Shown piece by piece: positions 57,189 to 64,000 of a DNA stretch of 64,000 nucleotides. A program made the position numbers and the translations under genes. Within the stretch, counting starts at the first letter, position 1; each line of letters begins with the position of its first letter. The DNA is taken from positions 248,001 to 312,000 of the forward strand of contig NC_009355.1 in assembly GCF_000092065.1 (NCBI RefSeq), read 5' to 3'. The notes beneath the pieces are model-generated. The model had not been told where the DNA came from. It was given only the letters and a program-made list of their open reading frames with translations, and searched no databases. Origin of the DNA: Ostreococcus lucimarinus CCE9901. Taxonomy: Eukaryota > Chlorophyta > Mamiellophyceae > Mamiellales > Bathycoccaceae.

Positions 57189-58067
57189 TTAATTTTTCCT
57201 ACGGCGTAATTTTCGCGCGCGCGCGCCGCTCGCGGCGCACCGATCGTCGTCGTTTTCTTCGTCTCGTCCATCGACGACGTCGTCGTCGTCGTCGAGATGG
57301 ACGCGAACGTCGGCGCGCGTCGCGACGCTCGATTCCGGCGCCGCGCGCTTTTTCGTCTTCGACTTGGCGTTCGCCGCCGCCGCGCGAGAGAATCGCGGTT
57401 TCGGCAACGCTTCGACGGACTCGCGTTCGACGTGTATCGTCGGTGTGTTCGGGTGCTCGTCGCCCGTCGCCGACGACGGACCGCGCGCGTTCGACACTCG
57501 CCCGCTACCGACGGTGAGCTCTTCGTCGAGCGCGTATCGCGTGTACTTGGCGGGATTCGCCACGTGATCCGGCACGCGGTCCACCGCGCTCGGCGCGCCC
57601 ACCGCGCGCGCGCGCTCGACCATCGACGTCACCCCGTTCATCGATCGACGCTCGCGCGCGTCGACGCCGAGCGCCAGGGCGTCGTCCTCGTCGAAATCCG
57701 CCTCGCCGTCCAGCGCGCGACACCGCCCGACGCTCGCCGCCAACCGCGTCATCTTCCGCGCGTCGTCGTCCCCCTCCTCGTCCGATTCCAGGCAATCCAA
57801 ATCGTCCCCGCATCTCTCGCTCGCGCTCTCGCTCGCGCTCTCGCCGTCGCCGCCGTCGCCGTCGCCGCCCCGTCGCGTCACCGCGTTCGATCGCGGTCGC
57901 CACCCGCCGCCGTCGCCGTCCCCGAACACCGCGCCGACGCGCGCGTGAAACGTCCCGTACTCGATCGTCTCCGTCGCGCCGCGCGACGTCGACGCGCGCG
58001 CCGATTCGCGATTCAAGCGATCCTTCGCGTCGCCCGCGTCGTCGTCCGCGCGCGCGCGCGTCGCCAT
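57189..58067 (-). CDS. Acidic/basic nuclear-type protein, TSSC4-like (tentative)
   Basis: 292 residues. It contains RSMNGVTSMVERARA followed by DRVPDHVANPAKYTRYALDE, resembling the conserved VPD-x-x-x-(H/N)P-x-(R/K)(W/Y)T-x-Y-x-L-(D/E) core of TSSC4, a U5 snRNP assembly factor. The rest is low complexity with Asp/Glu clusters and a basic C-terminus (RARKLRRRKN) that could be a nuclear signal. Only the short core supports the assignment. Confidence 0.45.
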   Translation of the reverse strand: MATRARADDDAGDAKDRLNRESARASTSRGATETIEYGTFHARVGAVFGDGDGGGWRPRSNAVTRRGGDGDGGDGESASESASERCGDDLDCLESDEEGDDDARKMTRLAASVGRCRALDGEADFDEDDALALGVDARERRSMNGVTSMVERARAVGAPSAVDRVPDHVANPAKYTRYALDEELTVGSGRVSNARGPSSATGDEHPNTPTIHVERESVEALPKPRFSRAAAANAKSKTKKRAAPESSVATRADVRVHLDDDDDVVDGRDEENDDDRCAASGARARKLRRRKN

Positions 58068-58582
58068 CGCGTCGTCGTCGTCGTCCCGTTGTGTCCGCGC
58101 GACGCGTCGTCGTCGTCGTCGCGCGCGTCGACCGCGCCGCGCGTCGTCACCGCGCGTCGCGCGAACGCGCGCGCCGACGCGCGTGCGATTCGCCGGAAAC
58201 GTTCGCGCCCGTCACGCGCGCGCGCGTCCGCCGTCGCGCGTCGCCGCGATCGCGCGCGCGCGCGTCGATCGATCGATCGAACCCGATCGACGCGATCCGA
58301 ATCGATCGAATCGATCGAATCGATCGATTCGAGCATCGAATCGAATCGACCTCGAGGTCGACCTCGCCCGCTCGACTCGGGGTGCTTGAATCCGGTATTG
58401 GGAATTTCCCGATGCGTATTGAAATCGGCGATTTTACACTGTTTGCCCATACGAAAAGCCTAATACGTCGATACGCCAATACGGTATCAGCTCGTATCGA
58501 TACGAGCTGATACCGTCGCGCGATCGCGAATCGCGATCGAACCGCGCGACGCACGACGACGCGCGCGATCCGACGCGCCGCG
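58068..58582. promoter_or_regulatory. Divergent intergenic region with ATCGA repeats and a long palindrome
   Basis: 515 bp between two head-to-head genes. After CG-rich sequence, 58265-58350 holds repeated cgatcgaat/cgattcga units, then short overlapping palindromes around 58347-58366 (cgacctcgaggtcgacctcg), a lower-GC stretch from about 58385 to 58480, and a 36-bp perfect palindrome at 58481-58516. No gene seen. Confidence 0.55.
58481..58516. repeat. Perfect 36-bp palindrome
   Basis: Each half is 18 bp (acggtatcagctcgtatc), meeting without a loop. It lies 67 bp upstream of the start codon at 58583, in an otherwise lower-GC segment. Confidence 0.95.
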
Positions 58583-59161
58583 ATGACGCTCGCGACGACG
58601 ACGACGACGATGCCCCGCGCGCGCGCGATCGCGCCCCGACGCGCTCCGAAGACGACGCGCAAAATCGCGACGACGACGACGCGATCGACGGCGATCGACG
58701 CCGGCGATCGATTCGCGACGGCGACGCGGACGCTCGCGGCGGTGACGCTCGCGGCGACGCTCGCGATGCAACAACCGACGGACATCGCGCACGCGAAATC
58801 CGGCGCGGACGCGAACGTCGTCGAGAGATCGAGCGGGCTGTCGCCGATCAGCGATAAGGCGAAGTCGTACGGCGAAGAGATCGACGCGCGCGAGGCGGGC
58901 GATTACGAGAGCTCGAAGCGCGGGTCGTACAACGTGCGAGAAAAGTACGCGAAGAAGGCGCCGAAGGCGACGAAGAAGTTTGAACGACCGGTTCGGGAGG
59001 AAGCGGCGCCGAGGGCGAAGAAGGAATCCTCGGGCGGGGGGTTCGCGTTGCCGAGCTTTTCGTTGCCGAGCGTGTCGCTGCCGAGCCTGCCGAGCCTGCC
59101 GAGCTTCGGCGGCGACGCGGCGACGGAGGACGCGGCGCCGGCGGAGGCGGAGGCGTCGTGA
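58583..59161 (+). CDS. Putative plastid/lumen protein with LPS-repeat tail
   Basis: 192 residues. A Thr/Arg/Ala-rich transit peptide is followed by a hydrophobic segment (TLAAVTLAATLAM) and a processing site near IAHA-KSG, typical of thylakoid-lumen targeting. The mature part has SPISDKAKSYGEEIDAREAGDYESSKRG and a Lys-rich region, then SLPSVSLPSLPSLPSF-type repeats and an acidic Ala-rich end. Family not recognised. It is 199 bp before the Nup42-like gene on the same strand. Confidence 0.6.
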   Translation: MTLATTTTTMPRARAIAPRRAPKTTRKIATTTTRSTAIDAGDRFATATRTLAAVTLAATLAMQQPTDIAHAKSGADANVVERSSGLSPISDKAKSYGEEIDAREAGDYESSKRGSYNVREKYAKKAPKATKKFERPVREEAAPRAKKESSGGGFALPSFSLPSVSLPSLPSLPSFGGDAATEDAAPAEAEAS

Positions 59162-59360
59162 GCGCGCGCGCGGCGAACGCGATGAAACGTCGCGAACGCG
59201 AACGCGATCGGCGCTCGACGCGACCGAACGCGTTTAATAATAAAGAAGCGCACACTTCGTCGACGCGTCGACGCTCGCCCCGCGCCGCGCGCTCGACGAA
59301 TGAGTGAAGACGACCGCGCGCGAGATTCCGCGACGCGCCGTCCGCGCGCGACGACGCGCG

Positions 59361-60146
59361 ATGGGCGGTCGCGGGCGCGGTGGACGCTCGAACGCGTGGA
59401 CGCGCGACGGCGGTCAGGGACGCGGCGGTCGCGGACACGCCGCCGTCGGCGTCCGAAGACGAGACCTGCTCCAGGAAGATTTGCTCGACGAGAAACCGAA
59501 CTGGGCGCTGTCGTGCTACGGCCCGAAGGGCGAGCAGCCGAACCTGCTCGGCGGTGACACGTCGTTCGAGGAGCTGCGGTGCGCGGCGTACGCGACGGTG
59601 CGCGCGGGAGGGGACGCGGGAGGCGCGCACGCGCGAGCGCGCGAGTACGCCGACGCCAAGGCGGGCGACGTCAAGGGAATACTGGCGTTCCCGGAACATC
59701 AGCTAAAGTTAGTTTTGGACCGCGTGGAGCGAGGGGAGATGGCGCCCGCGGGCGCGGATCGCGTGATGGACGGAACGGCGATCGTGGGGGGTGGGGGAGG
59801 GTTCTCGAGGACGCACGCGCCGGCGCTCGACGCGAGGGCGACGCCGTTCGCGCCGGCGGGTGGGATGGCGAGCGGGTTCACGGGGAATCAGCCTTCGTTG
59901 ACGCCGGTTGCGACGGGGTTCGTGGCGAGCGCGCAACCGACGAGTCCGTTCGGCGGCGGTCCCGGAGGCGGCGCGAGTCCGTTCGGCGGCGGTCCCGGAG
60001 GCGCGAGTCCGTTCGGCGGCGGTAACGCGCCGCGCGCGCCGTCGCTCACGCCGGATCCGAACGTCCCGAACTCAGAGGCGTGGTGCGCGCCTTCGTTCGA
60101 CATCGGAGGCGTGCCCGACGACCCGCCGCCCGCCGCGTACGTTTGA
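59361..60146 (+). CDS. Nup42/CG1-like nucleoporin lacking the CCCH finger
   Basis: 261 residues from MGGRGRGGRS. After an Arg/Gly-rich start, RRDLLQEDLLDEKPNWALSC and YGPKG...GDTSFEELRCAAYATVRAG match plant Nup42 (zinc-finger CCCH protein 16 type). The middle has three SPFGGG-type FG units, and the C-terminus SFDIGGVPDDPPPAAYV matches the Gle1-binding end of the family (IPEQAPPDAFV-like). The usual N-terminal CCCH zinc finger is absent. It would act with Gle1 in mRNA export at the cytoplasmic face of the pore. Confidence 0.75.
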   Translation: MGGRGRGGRSNAWTRDGGQGRGGRGHAAVGVRRRDLLQEDLLDEKPNWALSCYGPKGEQPNLLGGDTSFEELRCAAYATVRAGGDAGGAHARAREYADAKAGDVKGILAFPEHQLKLVLDRVERGEMAPAGADRVMDGTAIVGGGGGFSRTHAPALDARATPFAPAGGMASGFTGNQPSLTPVATGFVASAQPTSPFGGGPGGGASPFGGGPGGASPFGGGNAPRAPSLTPDPNVPNSEAWCAPSFDIGGVPDDPPPAAYV

Positions 60147-60193
60147 TTGGGCGCGCGCTTTCGTGTTGTTACATAGTCGATGTAGTTGTAGAA

Positions 60194-63061
60194 TCACTCG
60201 CGAATCGCGAATTCACTCACCGATCTCGTCATCGGTGTCTCATTTTCTGCCTCTGCGGCCTCGAGCGCTTTTTTGTCATGCGCTTCGCGCTTGCGTTGCC
60301 CGCGCGCCTCTCGAGCGATGACTTTTCGTTGCGAACGAATCATATTGTCAAACTCCGACGTCAGGCGATAATCAAACTGGTACGCCCACTGTACCTCGGT
60401 GTCTTGAAACACGAGCGCGCGAACGTCGCCTACGGCGCGAGCTGACGTCCACGCCGTGAGAGTTTCTTCTTCGCCGCTCGCTTCCAAGTTTTTCAATTCA
60501 CCGACGAAATTGCCCACTCGACGAACGCCGACGACGACGCCGTCGCGAGTCAGCGTGCACTCGCCTGCAGTTATTATGAAGAACTCCGTCGCCGGGTCAC
60601 CCTGCCGCGTGATGAGCTCGCCGCTTTTGAATCGACGTTCAGGTGGTTGATGAGAGATGGAAATCAACCCGTCGAGTCGGGTGTGCAGGTTATGCAGCGT
60701 GTCCGAAGTGTGCGAAGCCTGGCCAGTGAACCAGGCGTGTTCTAGTGCCTGAGTCGCGGTGAGCCTGCGCTTGGGATTGGGATCGAGTAAACCTTCTATC
60801 AAATCCTTCGCGACATCACTCACAGATTCCCACTCCTCCGTTTCGAAATCGAGATCACATTCAATGATTTGCTCGTAAAGTTCATCCTCATCGTCGTCAT
60901 CAAACGGCCACGTATTCGTGAGCAGGACGTGCATGGCGATTCCGAGCGCCCAAACATCCACGCCTTGACCGTACACGCCAGCAAGTAACGCCTCTGGGGC
61001 GATGTACGATAGTGTACCACACACGTGCTGCGCTTTTTGACGAGCGTTCAACGCCTTCGCCAAACCAAAATCGACAATGTTCAACGACTTCAAATCGCCC
61101 TTTTCAGCCAGAACAAAGTTCTCGAGCTTCAAATCTCTATGAATGACACCCTTGCCGTGCATGAACGCCACTGCATCGAGCATGGCAGACATTATTATCT
61201 TGACCTCTTCTTCGCTAAATGCCCCGCGCGCGTTCACCAAATCGTCGAGCTCCTCGCCTTGCAAGCAATCCATGACGACGTGCACGACTTCATCGTTTTG
61301 TTCAGTGAAAAACTCTCGTATGGTGACGATATGCGGGTGCGCTGAGAGCTGCTGCATCATGACGAGTTCGCGCTTGACTTCATGAAGCGTCATGGATTGA
61401 AGCTCATCCTCATCGTCGCTGTCTTCATCGCTCGATGACTCACTTCCACCTTCGTCGTCGCTGTCGCCGCCTAAACCTTCGACGCGAAGCGTCTTCACGG
61501 CGACGATTTCACCCGTGTTACGATGCTTCGCCTTGCGCACAACGGCAAAACCACCGGCACCAAGAGTTTCTAAAACGTCGTACTTGTCTAGGAAAGGCAT
61601 ATAATCGTGCACTAACCCGACTGGGCGAACAAAACGCGATGTGTCAAGATCGTCCAAACCGCCCGGCGCAGAATTCGTTCGTTTCAGCCCGAGCTTGTTT
61701 CGCGTTCGACCTTCGGGCTTATGTTCGATGCGTTTGGCGAACAAGTGCGCTAAACGATAGCTAGGCATGGCTTTAACCAGTAATCCTTTGGTGTCGAATC
61801 CCTGCGGTCGTTGCGAATTCTTCAAATTGTTTGGCATCGCTTGAGCGCGCAAGCCACTCCAACCAGTGTTGATTTGCCTCTTCGTCGCGCTCCCCATTCG
61901 AGTCAAACCGGCAGAGTTCTTGCGCTCCAAAGTCATGGCGTGCATACGGTCACTTATGAACGGTGCCGGAGACGCGCTTCGCGAGCCTCCTGGAGATTCA
62001 CCTGGAGACTTCGTCGCCTTCGCGAGCGCGGCGAGATCCGGCGCGCTGTCCAACCGAAGCAACTGCGCGTGACCACGCGCAGCTTTCCCTCCGTAAGATG
62101 CAGGTTTCACCGATGCCCAAGCACTCAGACCAACAGGTAGTAAACCTGCGCGTTTCGCTCGTTCAATAAGCTCGCCAAAGATTTCGGGTGCCTTGGGAAC
62201 GTCTATGGACACGTCCTTGAGCGCCGTGGCGGTGCGCGCGAAACCTTTCGCCATTTGACTTCCGTTCACCACAGAGCTCCGCCCGATGTATTTCAATAAA
62301 TCCACCACCTTTTCGATGACGTTAGGGGTCAAGATCGACTGCTCGATCGCCAGCGTCAGCGCTTTCTTGACGAGCTCGTGATGGTAAAAAGGCATGTTCA
62401 ACCGACGTAATCGCCGCTCCGCCTCGGCGCCGTCTCTCGACATCAAATACTCATCGATGATATCCCGCATCTCTATCTTGGCGTTATCCGCGCTGTATCC
62501 CTCGGGTCCGCCCCACGCCTTACGCACGCGCGACTCCCCACTCGCATCGGCCAGCGTCATTTTCGCCGACTTGGCCACGTCTCTTCCTTCGCCGTAACCG
62601 TCCCTCGAGCACGCCGTCTCCAGGTACGTCACCGACACCACATCATCCGCCACCGCGCGCGCCAAAAACGTCACGCACTCAGCCACGGCATCTGGGAAAT
62701 CGATTTTCAAATCCGCAACCTCCGCGAGCACGCGATCGAACCCACGTTCGAAATCCTCCGCGTCCAGCGTCCCGCTCGCCCTCGTCGCCGCGAGCGCCTG
62801 CGCGCACATCTCCCGCTCTCTCGCCCCTCTATCCAGCGCGCACGCGATCATGCGCTTCACGCAGTGCGCCTCCAGCCCACACTTCGCATCGCTCGCCCCC
62901 GCGCCCCCGCCCTGCGCCGCGATCGTCTCCGCGAGCGCGCGGTCGAACTCCTCCACGCTGCAGTGCGAAAAGAACTCTCGACAGCGCTTCTCCACGTCGC
63001 GCTTGAACGCCACCTCCTGTCCGACGTAATACTTGGACCGCGACGACCACGGCGCGGACAT
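60194..63061 (-). CDS. MA3-MA3-protein kinase-cyclic-nucleotide-binding domain protein
   Basis: 955 residues from MSAPWSSRSK, single exon. MA3-1 spans about residues 18-150 (CVKRMIACALDRG, FERGFDRVLAEVADLKIDFPDA) and MA3-2 about 195-312 (IEMRDIIDEYL, FYHHELVKKALTLAIE, VSIDVPKAPEIFGELIE), the paired fold of PDCD4. A Ser/Arg-rich linker leads to a Ser/Thr kinase at about 492-780 with GAGGFAVV, VAVK, VIHRDLKLEN, VDFGLA and IAPEA all intact and an acidic insert (GDSDDEGGSE...) after the beta-3 Lys. A cyclic-nucleotide-binding-like domain follows (about 805-900; GELITRQGDPATEFFIITAGE). MA3 domains bind eIF4A; the combination with a kinase is not one I know. Confidence 0.9.
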   Translation of the reverse strand: MSAPWSSRSKYYVGQEVAFKRDVEKRCREFFSHCSVEEFDRALAETIAAQGGGAGASDAKCGLEAHCVKRMIACALDRGAREREMCAQALAATRASGTLDAEDFERGFDRVLAEVADLKIDFPDAVAECVTFLARAVADDVVSVTYLETACSRDGYGEGRDVAKSAKMTLADASGESRVRKAWGGPEGYSADNAKIEMRDIIDEYLMSRDGAEAERRLRRLNMPFYHHELVKKALTLAIEQSILTPNVIEKVVDLLKYIGRSSVVNGSQMAKGFARTATALKDVSIDVPKAPEIFGELIERAKRAGLLPVGLSAWASVKPASYGGKAARGHAQLLRLDSAPDLAALAKATKSPGESPGGSRSASPAPFISDRMHAMTLERKNSAGLTRMGSATKRQINTGWSGLRAQAMPNNLKNSQRPQGFDTKGLLVKAMPSYRLAHLFAKRIEHKPEGRTRNKLGLKRTNSAPGGLDDLDTSRFVRPVGLVHDYMPFLDKYDVLETLGAGGFAVVRKAKHRNTGEIVAVKTLRVEGLGGDSDDEGGSESSSDEDSDDEDELQSMTLHEVKRELVMMQQLSAHPHIVTIREFFTEQNDEVVHVVMDCLQGEELDDLVNARGAFSEEEVKIIMSAMLDAVAFMHGKGVIHRDLKLENFVLAEKGDLKSLNIVDFGLAKALNARQKAQHVCGTLSYIAPEALLAGVYGQGVDVWALGIAMHVLLTNTWPFDDDDEDELYEQIIECDLDFETEEWESVSDVAKDLIEGLLDPNPKRRLTATQALEHAWFTGQASHTSDTLHNLHTRLDGLISISHQPPERRFKSGELITRQGDPATEFFIITAGECTLTRDGVVVGVRRVGNFVGELKNLEASGEEETLTAWTSARAVGDVRALVFQDTEVQWAYQFDYRLTSEFDNMIRSQRKVIAREARGQRKREAHDKKALEAAEAENETPMTRSVSEFAIRE

Positions 63062-63178
63062 CTCCGCGACGCGCTCGCCGCGACGCGACGCGCGCGCGCG
63101 ACGCCAGCGCGTCGAACGGCGCGATGTGATGCGCACCGAACGCGTCGCGCGCGACTTCGCGACGCGTCGCGCGTCGCC

Positions 63179-64000
63179 ATGGGCATCTTCGACGGCATCT
63201 TCGGCGGCGAGCCGCGCGCGTCGAGCGGCGCGTCCGCGCTGTTCGACGCGCGGTCGGCGTTTCACGCCGCGAGCGCGGCGGACGCGCCGGTGGTGCGCGC
63301 GCCGTTGTCGGCGTCGGCGAAGAAACGGGCGCGACGCGACGCGAGCGCGGACGCGACGGACGCGCGCGCGAAACGCGCGCGAGAAAAACCGAACGCGCGC
63401 GCGGCGAGCGCGGCGTCGTCGTCGTCGGACGCGGCGTCGAGCGAGGATGAGGGCGAAAGCGAGGACGATGCGCCGGCGGCGGCGGCGGTTTCGGACGAGA
63501 AACCGAACGGCGACAGCGACAGCGATGAGGGAGCGACGAAAGCGAAACCGTCGGGGTCGGGGTATCGCGATCGATCGGCGGAGGCGACGGCGGAGGAGCT
63601 GGCGCGGACGGTGTTCGTCGGGAACGTCCCGGCGAAGACGAAGCTGAAAAAGTTGAAGGCGAAATTCGGCGAACACGGCAAGGTGGTGAGCGTACGGTTG
63701 AGAAACGTGCCCGTGGAAGCGGATGGAAACGAACCTAGGAAAATTAAAGTGCTGAAGGGAAAATTAAACGCGGAGCGGGCGAACGCGACGGCGTTCGTGG
63801 TGTACGACGACGCGGCGTCGGCGCGCGCGGCGACGGCGGCGTTGAATATGAAGGAGTTCGAGGGACGGCACATTCGCGTTGATTTAGCGAGTAAACCATC
63901 GATCATACGAAGTGAGGTGGTGTATGATCACACGCGAAGTGTCTTCTTGGGCCATTTACCGTTTAATGTCGACGATGAGGACGTGATTCGGTTGTTCAAC
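63179..64000 (+). CDS. RRM protein, Nop12/RBM34-like, 3' end outside window
   Basis: At least 274 codons from MGIFDGIFGG, still open at the window edge. The N-terminal 140 residues are Ala/Ser-rich and acidic with KKRARR and AKRAR basic clusters, fitting a nucleolar protein. RRM1 starts RTVFVGNVPAKTKLKKLKAKF and includes ATAFVVYDD; RRM2 begins RSVFLGHLPFNVDDEDVIRLF at the edge. This matches Nop12/RBM34, involved in large-subunit rRNA maturation. Start codon 117 bp from the divergent MA3-kinase gene. Confidence 0.82.
   Translation, partial: MGIFDGIFGGEPRASSGASALFDARSAFHAASAADAPVVRAPLSASAKKRARRDASADATDARAKRAREKPNARAASAASSSSDAASSEDEGESEDDAPAAAAVSDEKPNGDSDSDEGATKAKPSGSGYRDRSAEATAEELARTVFVGNVPAKTKLKKLKAKFGEHGKVVSVRLRNVPVEADGNEPRKIKVLKGKLNAERANATAFVVYDDAASARAATAALNMKEFEGRHIRVDLASKPSIIRSEVVYDHTRSVFLGHLPFNVDDEDVIRLFN

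Overview
The window is 64 kb of a very compact, GC-rich eukaryotic nuclear chromosome. The best fit is a picoplanktonic green alga of the Mamiellophyceae, most likely Ostreococcus. Reasons: plant-type nuclear genes (GapB with a CP12-like tail, CruP, starch synthase, plastid aspartate kinase and ornithine carbamoyltransferase, twin-arginine lumen proteins) sit with general eukaryotic genes (RPB2, LSm2, TIM17, UGGT, DUS3, GlnRS). About 42 protein genes lie almost end to end, with few, short introns. No bacterial operons, CRISPR, IS elements, rRNA or tRNA genes were seen. Species is inferred from style and content, not proven.

Layout. 0.2-10.4 kb: lumen protein, EEP nuclease with EF-hands, plastid RlmN, rhodanese, OTC, URI prefoldin, Sec14 protein, GapB (4 exons). 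10.7-16.4 kb: three-KH protein, a 1.76-kb direct duplication carrying two near-identical type II membrane glycosyltransferases, SPAG7 homologue. 16.4-28.6 kb: UGGT with KDEL tail, TatB-like protein, phosphomannomutase, enolase, RING-H2 protein, ubiquitin protease. 28.7-43.4 kb: starch synthase with a SAP motif, RING protein, TIM17, GlnRS, aspartate kinase, coiled-coil protein, OTU protease, acetyl-CoA transporter, two unknowns, LSm2 with a split start codon. 43.7-55.3 kb: TBC RabGAP, lumenal FKBP, second KH protein, CruP, RPB2, centrin-binding-like protein, TrmA. 55.3-64 kb: DUS3, TSSC4-like protein, lumen protein, Nup42 homologue, an MA3-MA3-kinase-cyclic-nucleotide-domain protein, and an RRM protein running off the end.

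Most genes alternate strand, giving head-to-head pairs with roughly 60-250 bp between start codons and tail-to-tail pairs with short 3' gaps. Nine introns in five genes plus URI share a GTGCG-type donor (one GC donor) and an ACTGAC branch box 18-37 nt before the acceptor.

Themes: plastid metabolism (GapB, OTC, aspartate kinase, starch synthase, CruP), RNA modification (RlmN, TrmA, DUS3), ER glycoprotein folding and glycosylation (UGGT, phosphomannomutase, the duplicated glycosyltransferases, acetyl-CoA transporter), and ubiquitin/proteostasis (USP, OTU, two RINGs, FKBP). The most unusual item is the 955-residue MA3-MA3-kinase-CNBD protein at 60194-63061, which would join a translation-repressor-type module to its own kinase and a putative ligand sensor.
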